Shown here: positions 24,612 through 32,312 of the stretch, piece by piece
Layout: each line of letters starts with the position of its first letter
Numbering within the stretch: the stretch's first letter is position 1
Assembly: GCF_004348685.1 (NCBI RefSeq)
Contig: NZ_SMKO01000052.1
Span: 1 to 51,283 of the forward strand
Length of the DNA: 51,283 nucleotides
Source of the DNA: Nonomuraea deserti
GTDB taxonomy: Bacteria > Actinomycetota > Actinomycetes > Streptosporangiales > Streptosporangiaceae
Reading direction: 5' to 3'
Program-made: the position numbers and the translations under genes
The notes under the pieces: generated by a model
Databases searched by the model: none
What the model was told of the DNA's origin: nothing
Seen by the model: only the letters and a program-made list of their open reading frames with translations

Positions 24612-24873
24612 GTGGGGGCGGGGTCGTACGCCGAGGCGGCATGGCGCGGCTGGTTCGCGGCCGCGGGCTTCTTCGCGACCCTGCACCACTGGGTGCTGCA
24701 CTCCCTGGGAGTGTTCGAGCCAGTGGCGCGTGCCGCTCGTACTCGCGCCGGCCGCGCTCGGCGGCGTGTGGCTGCTGAGCTTCGTGCTGGTCGCCGTCCA
24801 CGCCAGGCTCTCCGCCGCCGTGCTGCCCGGCGCCGGGCCGCGAGCCCTGCGGAGGGACGCGCTCGGCGGGGAC
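24612..24873 (+). pseudogene. Frameshifted membrane-protein remnant
   Basis: From GTG 24612 one frame reads SYAEAAWRGWFAAAGFFATL and HHWVLHSLGVFE. The adjacent frame continues QWRVPLVLAPAALGGVWLLS and FVLVAVHARLSAAVLPGAG. The two join sensibly if one extra C near 24719-24721 is removed. The product would have at least two membrane helices. Downstream the frame deteriorates into the 3' end of the opposite NUDIX gene, so the C-terminus is lost. I do not recognise the family. The preceding 24347-24611 shows no gene. Confidence 0.5.
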
Positions 24874-24920
24874 GCGACAGGCGTGCGCGGTGATCGCGGA
24901 GGCGCCGGCGGCCGTTCCCC

Positions 24921-25376
24921 CTACGGGTGTGACGCTTCGATCAGCCGCCGGTGCGACTCCAGCAGGCCCTTCGGCAGGTCGTCGGGGGCGCACCAGCGGG
25001 CCTCGAGGATCTCCATCGGGTTCAGCCGCATCGTGCCGCCGCCGGTGTACCCGGCCGCGTAGGCGACCTCCACCCTGAGCTGGAACCCGCTCCTGAGTTG
25101 CACCATCTCCCCGACGCGCACCTCCAGCCCGGTCTCCTCCCTGACCTCGCGGACGACCGTCTGCTCGAAGGTCTCGCCCCGCTGCGCGCCGCCCGTCGGC
25201 AGCCCCCACTGCCGGTCCTCGGCCCAGAACCGGTGCCGCAGCAGCAGCACGTTGCCGTCCGGGTCGCGGACGACGCCGGTCACCCCGACCATGAACTTGT
25301 CCTGCGACAGGTAGAGCAGCCGCCACTTCACCGGCCCGCGAAGTGAGCGCCAGAGCCGGGCCAACAGCCTCTTCAC
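24921..25376 (-). CDS. NUDIX hydrolase
   Basis: The protein has 151 residues from GTG 25376, favoured because GGAGG lies six bases upstream; a longer frame from 25439 has no ribosome binding site. The Nudix box is complete (GGAQRGETFEQTVVREVREETGL, G-x5-E-x7-REVREETGL). An N-terminal basic segment (VKRLLARLWRSLRG) precedes the fold. It hydrolyses a nucleoside diphosphate derivative in the cytosol; the substrate is unknown. Confidence 0.9.
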   Translation of the reverse strand: MKRLLARLWRSLRGPVKWRLLYLSQDKFMVGVTGVVRDPDGNVLLLRHRFWAEDRQWGLPTGGAQRGETFEQTVVREVREETGLEVRVGEMVQLRSGFQLRVEVAYAAGYTGGGTMRLNPMEILEARWCAPDDLPKGLLESHRRLIEASHP

Positions 25377-25493
25377 CGGCGTCCTCCGCCATCCGTTGTC
25401 CTTGACGGGGAAGCGTACCGGGGTGCCACCGAGGGTCACGTATACGCCGTCATATCAGCATATTTACCGCCGACGACGCGGTTTCGTGCCCGG

Positions 25494-25499
25494 TATAGT
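25494..25499 (+). promoter_or_regulatory. -10 element TATAGT of a leaderless regulator gene
   Basis: TATAGT ends six bases before the ATG at 25506 and no Shine-Dalgarno lies between, so transcription should start at or next to the A of ATG. A clear -35 is not visible. Confidence 0.5.
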
Positions 25500-25505
25500 C
25501 CCCGC

Positions 25506-28226
25506 ATGTTGCATGGTCGCCGTGCTGAGCAGGCCCTGATCGACGGGTTACTCGACGGGGCGCGTCGCGGCGTCAGCGGCTCGGCGATCATCCGCGGCGA
25601 GCCGGGCATCGGCAAGACGGTGCTGCTCGACCACGCGGAGAGCGGCGCCGACGGGATGCTGATCCTGCGCGCCGCGGGCATCGAGTCGGAGGCCGAGGTG
25701 CCGTTCGCCGGCCTGTACCTCCTGCTGCGTACCGCCCTCGACCATCTGGACGCGCTTCCTGAACCGCAGCGGCGGGCCCTCGCGGGGGCGTTCGGGCTCG
25801 GCGCCGCGAGCGGGGACCGGTTCATGATCGGCGCTGCCGTGCTGTCGCTGCTCGCCGACGTGGCGGAGCGCGCACCGCTGCTGTGCCTGGTCGATGACGC
25901 GCACTGGCTGGACCACGCCTCGGCCGAGGCCCTGCTGTTCGCGGCCCGCAGGCTCGACCGCGAAGGCGTCGTGCTGCTCTTCGCCTCGCGCGAGTACGGC
26001 GGGGTGCTCTGCTCGGCCGGCCTGACCGACATCGAGGTGCACGGGCTGGACCCGAGGAGCGCCGCGGCGCTGCTCGACGACGGTGGCGCCGTCCTGTCGC
26101 CCGCCGCGCGGGAGGAACTGATCGCCGAGACGCGGGGCAACCCGCTCGCCCTGCGAGAGCTGTCGGCGGCGGCCCTGCCCGCGGGGCCCAGGGTCGGTCC
26201 GATACCGCTCACCAGCCGCGTGCTCGACGCGTTCCACCACCAGGTGCGCACGCTGCCCGCCGCCGGCCAGACGCTGCTGCTGGCCGCCGCCGCGGACGGC
26301 ACCGGCGACCTGGCGACCCTCCTGCGTGCCGCCAGGGAGCTGGGGGCCGGGGTGGCCGACCTGCAGCCGGCCGAGGCGATCAGGCTGGTGTCCGCCTCCG
26401 GGGGACGGCTGGCCTTCCGCCACCCGCTGATCCGGGCCGCCGTCTACCACGGCGCGAGCCTCGGCCAGCGGATCGCCGCGCACGCCGCGCTGGCGGTGGC
26501 CTTCTCGGAACAGGGCGACGTGGACCGGCACGCATGGCACCTCGCCGCCGCCACGACGGGGCCGGACGAGGAGGTGGCCGCCGTACTGGAACGGGCCGCG
26601 GCCGGCGCGGCCGCCCGCAACGGGCACGCCGCGGCGGCGACCGGCTACGAGCGCGCGGTCCAGCTCAGCCCCGACCCCGCCGCGGCCATGGGGCGGCTCG
26701 CCCTGGCCTGCGAGGCGGGAGTGACCAGCGGACAACTGCAGTGGGCCAGGGTCCGCGCGCAGCGCGGCCTGCGCTCGGAGCCGGAACCCGCGATCCGGGC
26801 GCGGCTGATCGACGTCCAGGCGCGCGCGGAATTCGTCGACGGCGACCTGCGCCACGCGCACCGGCTGCTCGTCACCGCCGCTGAGATGCTGGCCCGCACC
26901 GATCCCGAGCGCGCGTTCTGGATCCTGATGGCGGCGCTGCACGCGGCCTGGGCCGCGCGGACCGACCCGAAATTGATCTCCGAGCCGGCGGACCGGTTCG
27001 ACGCGCTGGCCCTCGGCCCCGACGCGCCGCTCATGTCCGTGGCCTGGCTGGCGCGCTGGGCCACGGCGGCCAGCCTGGATCGCGACACGGCCGCCTACCC
27101 TCCGCTCGAATCGGTCATCGCGAAAGCGCGGGCGGCAGCGGCGGCCACCGGGCCCGCCGCCCTGGTCGAGGTGAGCAGCTTCGCGTTCATCGCCGCGCGC
27201 GACGCCGTTTCCGCCGACGTGGCCGCGGAGCTCGTCGCCGAGGCGCGGGCCGGCGGCGCGATCTTCTCCCTGCCCGTGGGGCTCGGCCAGCTGTGCCTCA
27301 CCCAGACCGTGCTCGGCCGCCACCGGGAAGCCCTGATCAACGGCACAGAGGCGGTGAAGACCGCGCGGGACACCGGCCAGCCTCTGTGGGAGCGCTATGC
27401 CTGCGCGGCGCTGGCCTACCTGGCGGCGATCGAAGGCGACGAGGAACGGTGCCGCCGCAACGCCGAGCGGGCCGAGCTGGACACCGACGCCCCCGCGGGC
27501 GCGTCGACCGGCACCGCCTGGGCCCAGTACGGCCTCGCGCTGCTGGACCTGGGCTACGGGCGGGTGCAGGACGCCTACGATCGGCTGCGGGCGATGCTGC
27601 GCTGCCCGACCCGCCACCACTCCGCCGTCCAGCGCTGCGTACCCGACCTCGTCGAGGCCGCGGTGCGGCTCGGGAGGCCCGGCGACGTCGCCGCCGAGGC
27701 GGAACGGTACGCCCGGTGGGCACGGACCATGGGGCAACCCTGGATCGACGCGCTCGCCACCCGCTGCCGGGCGATGCTGACCTCCGACGCGGGCGCCGAG
27801 CGGCACTTCCAGCGGGCTCTCGCGCTGCACGAGCAGGACAGCCGCCCCTTCGAACACGCCAGGACCGCCCTGCTGTACGGCGAGTGGCTCCGCCGGACGC
27901 GGCGCAAGGGCGAGGCCCGGACCCATCTGGGCACGGCGCTGCGGTTGTTCGACGAGCTCGGCTCGGCCCCGTGGGCGGCACGGACGCGCAGCGAGCTCGG
28001 CGCCTCCGGGGTCGGTGCGCCCCGCGCCGCGGCCTCGGACGTCTTCGCCGACCTGACGCCGCAGGAGCTGCAGATCAGCCGCCTCGCCGCCCAGGGAATG
28101 TCGAACCGCGACATCGCCGCCCAGCTGTTCCTCAGCCCGCGCACCGTCGCGTACCACCTGTACAAGGCCTATCCCAAGCTCGGGATCAGCTCCCGCGGCG
28201 AGCTGGCCGGGCTGCACCGCCCCTAG
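25506..28226 (+). CDS. Large LuxR-family (LAL) ATP-binding regulator
   Basis: This 906-residue protein has an N-terminal AAA/STAND ATPase with P-loop GEPGIGKT (31-38) and Walker B CLVDDAHWLD. A long helical TPR-like middle (about 330-830) is followed by a C-terminal LuxR helix-turn-helix (LTPQELQISRLAAQGMSNRDIAAQLFLSPRTVAYHLYKAYPKLGI). LAL regulators are large effector-gated activators, often in secondary-metabolite or catabolic clusters. Directly downstream, on the same strand, are an FAD oxidase and a luciferase-like oxidoreductase, the most likely targets. The transcript looks leaderless. Confidence 0.93.
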   Translation: MLHGRRAEQALIDGLLDGARRGVSGSAIIRGEPGIGKTVLLDHAESGADGMLILRAAGIESEAEVPFAGLYLLLRTALDHLDALPEPQRRALAGAFGLGAASGDRFMIGAAVLSLLADVAERAPLLCLVDDAHWLDHASAEALLFAARRLDREGVVLLFASREYGGVLCSAGLTDIEVHGLDPRSAAALLDDGGAVLSPAAREELIAETRGNPLALRELSAAALPAGPRVGPIPLTSRVLDAFHHQVRTLPAAGQTLLLAAAADGTGDLATLLRAARELGAGVADLQPAEAIRLVSASGGRLAFRHPLIRAAVYHGASLGQRIAAHAALAVAFSEQGDVDRHAWHLAAATTGPDEEVAAVLERAAAGAAARNGHAAAATGYERAVQLSPDPAAAMGRLALACEAGVTSGQLQWARVRAQRGLRSEPEPAIRARLIDVQARAEFVDGDLRHAHRLLVTAAEMLARTDPERAFWILMAALHAAWAARTDPKLISEPADRFDALALGPDAPLMSVAWLARWATAASLDRDTAAYPPLESVIAKARAAAAATGPAALVEVSSFAFIAARDAVSADVAAELVAEARAGGAIFSLPVGLGQLCLTQTVLGRHREALINGTEAVKTARDTGQPLWERYACAALAYLAAIEGDEERCRRNAERAELDTDAPAGASTGTAWAQYGLALLDLGYGRVQDAYDRLRAMLRCPTRHHSAVQRCVPDLVEAAVRLGRPGDVAAEAERYARWARTMGQPWIDALATRCRAMLTSDAGAERHFQRALALHEQDSRPFEHARTALLYGEWLRRTRRKGEARTHLGTALRLFDELGSAPWAARTRSELGASGVGAPRAAASDVFADLTPQELQISRLAAQGMSNRDIAAQLFLSPRTVAYHLYKAYPKLGISSRGELAGLHRP

Positions 28227-28334
28227 CGGGCGCCTGCCGCCGGCGAAGTGCTGATACGGCGACGGATGTGCGGGCGTACGTGACGACCTAGCGTCGGCAC
28301 CGTCAATCACACCATCAGAAGGCGGTGCGACAGG

Positions 28335-29669
28335 GTGATGGCCGATGAGGGTCAGCGGCTGCTCAGACCGGGTGACCAGGGATACGACGACGCGCGCACG
28401 GTCTGGAACGCCATGGTGGACCGGCGGCCGCGGGTGATAGCCCGCTGCGCGAGCGCCGATGACGTGGTGGCGGCGGTGCGCACCGCCCGTGAGCTCGATC
28501 TCGAGGTCGGGGTGCGGTGCGGCGGGCACGGCATCGTCGGGCTGGCCGTCCCGGACGGCGGCTTCATGATCGACCTCACCCCGATGGGCGGGGTCCGGGT
28601 CGATCCGGTGCGGCGCCGGGCGTGGGTGCAGGGTGGAGCGCTGCTCGGCGCACTGGACCGGGAGTCGCAGCGGCACGGCCTGGCGACGACCGCGGGCAAC
28701 GTCTCCCACACCGGGGTGGGCGGCCTGACGCTGGGCGGCGGGATGGGCTGGCTGGCCCGGCAGTACGGGCTGGCCTGCGACAACGTCGTCTCGTACGAGA
28801 TGGTGACCGCGGACGGCGACCTGGTGCGTGCGAGCCGGAGCGAGAACCCGGACCTGTTCTGGGGGCTGCGCGGCGGTGGCGGCAACTTCGGGGTGGTCAC
28901 CGCGTTCGAGTTCCAGCTGCATCCGGTGGGCACCAGGGCGCTCACGGCCGAGTACTCGTTCCCGGTCGAGGAGGCGCTGCCGGTGCTGCGCGGCTGGCGG
29001 GAGCTGAACGCGGAGGCGCCCCGGCAGGCCACCTTCACGGCCTATGCCGGCGACGACGTGGCCACGGTCGGTTTCGTGTGGGTGGGCGACCCCGCCGACG
29101 GCCGGCGGCTGCTCCCCGGCCTGCGCGCGCTCGGCCGTCCGGTGGCCGAGCGGGTGGCCGAGACGTCGTACGTCGAGCTGCAGCGCGCGGACGACGCGGA
29201 CGGCAGGCACGGGTTGCGGCGCTACTGGAAGGGGCACTACCTGCGGCAGCTGCCCGACGAGGCGATCGAGGCGTTCCTGCGGCGGGGGACAGCGGACGGT
29301 CGCGGCCGGGGCCTGCCCGGAGCGCGGCTGCAGGCGTACGGCGGGGCGATCGCCGACATGCCCGACGAAGCCACCGCCTTCGGCCACCGCGACACCCTCT
29401 TCGAGTACGTGATCTCGGCGAGGTGGAGTGACCCCGCCGAGGACCAGGCCCGTACGGCCGCGGCCAGGCGCGGTGCCGCGGCACTCGAACCGTTCGCCGG
29501 CGGCGTGTACGTCAACGCGCTCAGCGACGAGGGGGCCGAAGGCGTGCGCCGCGCGTACCCGCCGGCCAAGCTCGCCCGGCTGACCGCGCTGAAGGACGCC
29601 TACGACCCGCACAACGTCTTCCACCTGAACCACAACATCCGGCCGTCCGCCGAGGACGCGCACGCCTGA
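28335..29669 (+). CDS. BBE-like FAD-dependent oxidoreductase (PCMH type)
   Basis: The protein has about 444 residues. The FAD-binding PCMH domain includes RCGGHG, where the His is the usual 8-alpha FAD anchor, followed by GVGGLTLGGGMGWLARQYGLACD. The second covalent Cys of bicovalent members is absent (TTAGNVSHTGVGG). The C-terminal BBE motif PHNVFHLNHNI is intact. Enzymes of this type oxidise sugars, alkaloids or polyketide alcohols with oxygen. GTG 28335 or the adjacent ATG 28338 are possible starts. It forms an operon with the next gene (12-bp gap) downstream of the LAL regulator. Confidence 0.92.
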   Translation: MMADEGQRLLRPGDQGYDDARTVWNAMVDRRPRVIARCASADDVVAAVRTARELDLEVGVRCGGHGIVGLAVPDGGFMIDLTPMGGVRVDPVRRRAWVQGGALLGALDRESQRHGLATTAGNVSHTGVGGLTLGGGMGWLARQYGLACDNVVSYEMVTADGDLVRASRSENPDLFWGLRGGGGNFGVVTAFEFQLHPVGTRALTAEYSFPVEEALPVLRGWRELNAEAPRQATFTAYAGDDVATVGFVWVGDPADGRRLLPGLRALGRPVAERVAETSYVELQRADDADGRHGLRRYWKGHYLRQLPDEAIEAFLRRGTADGRGRGLPGARLQAYGGAIADMPDEATAFGHRDTLFEYVISARWSDPAEDQARTAAARRGAAALEPFAGGVYVNALSDEGAEGVRRAYPPAKLARLTALKDAYDPHNVFHLNHNIRPSAEDAHA

Positions 29670-29681
29670 ACGGGAGTGACC

Positions 29682-30611
29682 ATGGGAGAGAGCACTATCG
29701 GGCCGGGCATGACGCTCGGGCTGGCACTGCCGACGTCCGGCGCGGCCTCCTCTCCGGAGGAGATGCTCCGCGTGGCGCAGCGCGCCGAGGAGATCGGGCT
29801 CGCCGCCGTCTGGACGTTCGAACGGTTGTTGCGCCCGGTCGGAGCCGCCGCGGTGGTCGGAGGCGGCCCCGCGGTCCCGCTGCCCGAGCCCTACGGCTGG
29901 GTCTACGACCCGCTGGAGACGCTCAGCTTCGTCGCCGCGGGGACCCGCGAGATCCGGCTCGGCACCAGCGTCCTCGTGACGCTCCTGCACAACCCCGTGG
30001 TCCTGGCGCGGCGGCTGGCCACCCTCGACCGGCTCAGCGGCGGCCGCCTGATCGCCGGGATCGGCCAGGGCTGGATGGCCGACGAGTTCGCCACGGCAGG
30101 GGTGCCGCCACGGCAGCGGGGCGCCCGTTTCGAGGAGCACGTCACCGCCATGCGCCGGGTGTGGCTGCCGGACCCGGTCGAGTTCGACGGCACGTTCTAC
30201 CGGATCGCCGCGTCGCACATCGGTCCCAAACCGGTCCGGCCGGACGGGCCGGCGCTGCTCGCCGGCGCGGCCTCGCCCCCGGCGATCGAACGTGCCGCCC
30301 GCATGGGGCTCGGCCTGAACGCGATCATGATGTCGTGGGCGGCGTTCCACGACACGATCGAGGCCTTCCGGCGGGCGGCGGAGGCCGCCGGCCTGGACCC
30401 CGACACCCTGCCCGTCGTCGTACGGGTCAACGGCTCGATCACGGAGAAGCCGCTGGACGGGCGCGCGCCCCTGACCGGTTCGGCCGAGCAGGTGCTGGAC
30501 GACCTCGCCCGGCTCGGGTCCGCCGGTGCGGATCACGTCTTCTGGGCGATGGAGACGGAGCCGGACGAGCAGCTCGACAGCATGGAACGCCTGCGCGCCC
30601 ACGCGGGATGA
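29682..30611 (+). CDS. Luciferase-like (LLM) F420/FMN-dependent oxidoreductase
   Basis: The protein has 309 residues from ATG 29682, preferred over GTG 29676 because GGGAG is spaced for it. The TIM-barrel LLM features are present: GLALPTSG start, RLGTSVLVTLLHNPVVLARRLATLDRLSGGRLIAGIGQGW, FEEHVTAMRRVW, and a C-terminal GSAEQVLDDLARLGSAGADHVFW. In actinomycetes such proteins mostly use F420. Operonic position after the FAD oxidase suggests successive redox steps on one substrate, likely in secondary metabolism or xenobiotic breakdown. A 13-bp hairpin follows the gene. Confidence 0.9.
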   Translation: MGESTIGPGMTLGLALPTSGAASSPEEMLRVAQRAEEIGLAAVWTFERLLRPVGAAAVVGGGPAVPLPEPYGWVYDPLETLSFVAAGTREIRLGTSVLVTLLHNPVVLARRLATLDRLSGGRLIAGIGQGWMADEFATAGVPPRQRGARFEEHVTAMRRVWLPDPVEFDGTFYRIAASHIGPKPVRPDGPALLAGAASPPAIERAARMGLGLNAIMMSWAAFHDTIEAFRRAAEAAGLDPDTLPVVVRVNGSITEKPLDGRAPLTGSAEQVLDDLARLGSAGADHVFWAMETEPDEQLDSMERLRAHAG

Positions 30612-30675
30612 CTCCGGTGCCGGCCCGCCCGTGGTGATCCGGGCTCGGCCGGCCCGGCGCTGCGGCGAGCCCGCG

Positions 30676-30707
30676 GGACGGGCCCGGGACGTGCCCCGGG
30701 CCCGTCC
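30676..30707 (+). terminator. Strong hairpin terminator after the oxidoreductase operon
   Basis: GGACGGGCCCGGG (30676-30688) pairs exactly with CCCGGGCCCGTCC (30695-30707) around a 6-nt loop. It separates the LAL-linked operon from the copper operon. Confidence 0.8.
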
Positions 30708-30747
30708 GTCGTATGCGGCCCATGACCAGGCACCCGTTTGCTCCAGG

Positions 30748-30771
30748 AATACTATAGGGGGGTATGGTGTT
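30748..30771 (+). promoter_or_regulatory. CsoR-type operator of the copper operon
   Basis: The segment ATACTATAGGGGGGTATGGT is a pseudo-dyad around a G6 tract (ATACyATA/TATrGTrT-like arms), the classical binding site of CsoR/RcnR repressors. It lies about 34 bp before the csoR start, where it can overlap the promoter (TATAGG or TATGGT as -10). Copper binding to CsoR would release it. Confidence 0.75.
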
Positions 30772-30804
30772 TTTCACAGCGACACCACCGAGGGGAGGCC
30801 GGCG

Positions 30805-31086
30805 ATGCCCGGATACAGCGGTAACAAGCAGGAGCACGCGCTGCGGCTGCGCCGCGTCGAGGGTCAGATCCGTGGCCTGCAGCGCATGGTCGAAGACGAC
30901 AAATACTGCATCGACATCCTGACCCAGGTGTCGGCGGCGACCAGCGCGCTGAAGTCGTTCTCCCTGTCGCTGCTCGAGGAACACCTGGCCCACTGCGTCG
31001 CCGAGGCCACGCGGAAGGGCGGCCCGGAGGCCGACGCCAAGGTCAAGGAAGCCTCCGACGCCATCGCCAGACTTGTCCGTTCTTGA
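30805..31086 (+). CDS. csoR: Copper-sensing repressor CsoR
   Basis: This 93-residue protein of the DUF156/PF02583 family is all-helical and lacks a helix-turn-helix. The Cu(I) ligand set Cys35, His60 and Cys64 (KYCIDIL, EEHLAHC) matches CsoR and not the formaldehyde (FrmR) or sulfur (CstR) branches. GGGGAGG precedes the ATG. It is the first gene of csoR-copZ-exported protein-copA and should repress the whole operon through the upstream G-tract site. Confidence 0.95.
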   Translation: MPGYSGNKQEHALRLRRVEGQIRGLQRMVEDDKYCIDILTQVSAATSALKSFSLSLLEEHLAHCVAEATRKGGPEADAKVKEASDAIARLVRS

Positions 31087-31103
31087 TGGAAAGAGAGACC
31101 GCC

Positions 31104-31316
31104 ATGAGCACCGTCACCTACACCGTCAAGGGGATGACCTGCGGGCACTGCGTCAGCTCGGTCAAAGAAGAGGTCGGCGAGGTTGCCGGCGTCGCCGCTG
31201 TCGAGGTGGATCTGGCGTCCGGGCTGCTGACGGTCGGCAGCGACGGCCCTGTCGACCCGGCGGAGATCGTCGCCGCCGTCAAGGCGGCCGGATACGACGT
31301 GGCGGATCCGTCATGA
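31104..31316 (+). CDS. copZ: Copper chaperone, HMA domain (CopZ-like)
   Basis: The protein has 70 residues from ATG 31104; earlier TTG/ATG codons at 31083/31086 overlap the csoR stop and would add a short tail. The metal site GMTCGHC is intact and the fold is beta-alpha-beta-beta-alpha-beta. It carries Cu(I) to the ATPase in the cytosol. Its stop overlaps the next ATG (ATGA). Confidence 0.93.
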   Translation: MSTVTYTVKGMTCGHCVSSVKEEVGEVAGVAAVEVDLASGLLTVGSDGPVDPAEIVAAVKAAGYDVADPS

Positions 31317-32293
31317 ACACGCCTGCCAAGATCGGGGCCTACGTCCCGGGGCTCGCCGCCGTCTTCGGCGGCACCCTGGGCGCGGGCAAGGTCGTCGGGC
31401 CGGCCGCGACGAGCCCGGCCGGCGCGACGCCCGCCCCGGAGGACCACAGCGCCATGGCGGCGCCCACCGCGAGCGCGGCGCATGGCGAGCACGCCACCCA
31501 GCAGACGGCAGAAGATACCAGGGGGCTCCAAGTGTCCGAGAACGGCTACACCCTCACCCCGCTCACCTCGAAGCTCGAGCCCGGCGAGCCCGCCGACTTC
31601 CGCTTCACCGTGACGGGCCCCGACGGCCGGCCGGTCACCGGCTACGAGGTCCAGCACGACAAGAAGATGCACTTCATCGTCGTGTCCCGCGACCTGTCGA
31701 CCTTCCAGCACGTGCATCCCGAGATGGCCGCCGACGGCACCTGGTCGGTCGAGCTCGCCTTCCCCGAGGCCGGCGCCTACCGCGCCTTCGCCGACTTCGC
31801 CCCCACCGGCGGCGATGCCCTGACCCTGGGGACCGACCTGTCCGTGGCGGGTGACTACGAGCCCAAGGCGCTCCCGCCGGTCACCCGCACCTCCACCGTG
31901 GACGGCTACACCGTCACCCTCGACGGAGACCTGAAGCCCGGGCAGGCGAGCAGGCTCACCCTGAAGGTCGGCAAGGACGGCGAGCCGGTCACCGACCTGC
32001 AGCCCTACCTCGGCGCCTACGGCCACCTGGTGGCCCTGCGCGCCAACGACCTGGCCTACCTTCACGTGCATCCCGACGGCGAGCCCGGCGACGGCAAGAC
32101 CGGCGCGGGGCCGGACATCGTCTTCTACGCTGAGGTGCCGAGCGACGGCGACTACCGTCTGTTCCTGGATTTCCAGCACGGCGGCGAGGTCCGTACGGCC
32201 GACTTCACGCTCGGCGGCGGCCGGCGGGCGGCGACGCCCCGGCAGGCTCCGGCCGCCACGCACCGCGAGCACGACGACGATCACGGCCACTGA
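31313..32293 (+). CDS. Exported His-rich protein of the copper operon
   Basis: The protein has 326 residues from ATG 31313, overlapping the copZ stop by four bases. A hydrophobic N-terminal helix (about 7-28) serves as signal or anchor. A His/Met-bearing linker ([12 protein letters not shown]) follows, then two beta-rich domains with matching metal-like motifs FQHVHPEM and YLHVHPDG, and an acidic His tail ([11 protein letters not shown]). The paired HVHP motifs suggest two copper or zinc sites outside the membrane. I read it as an envelope copper-binding partner of CopA, either scavenging or accepting exported Cu. No enzyme motif is visible; no assigned gene name is known to me. Confidence 0.85.
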   Translation: MNTPAKIGAYVPGLAAVFGGTLGAGKVVGPAATSPAGATPAPEDHSAMAAPTASAAHGEHATQQTAEDTRGLQVSENGYTLTPLTSKLEPGEPADFRFTVTGPDGRPVTGYEVQHDKKMHFIVVSRDLSTFQHVHPEMAADGTWSVELAFPEAGAYRAFADFAPTGGDALTLGTDLSVAGDYEPKALPPVTRTSTVDGYTVTLDGDLKPGQASRLTLKVGKDGEPVTDLQPYLGAYGHLVALRANDLAYLHVHPDGEPGDGKTGAGPDIVFYAEVPSDGDYRLFLDFQHGGEVRTADFTLGGGRRAATPRQAPAATHREHDDDHGH

Positions 32294-32312
32294 ACGAGAG
32301 AGGGGAGCGGTG

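Noticed and set aside
25548..30602. A 1684-residue minus-strand open frame opposite the LAL regulator and oxidoreductases
   Set aside because: It is antisense to three well-supported genes, has Arg/Gly/His-rich composition with no domain, and results from high GC suppressing stops.
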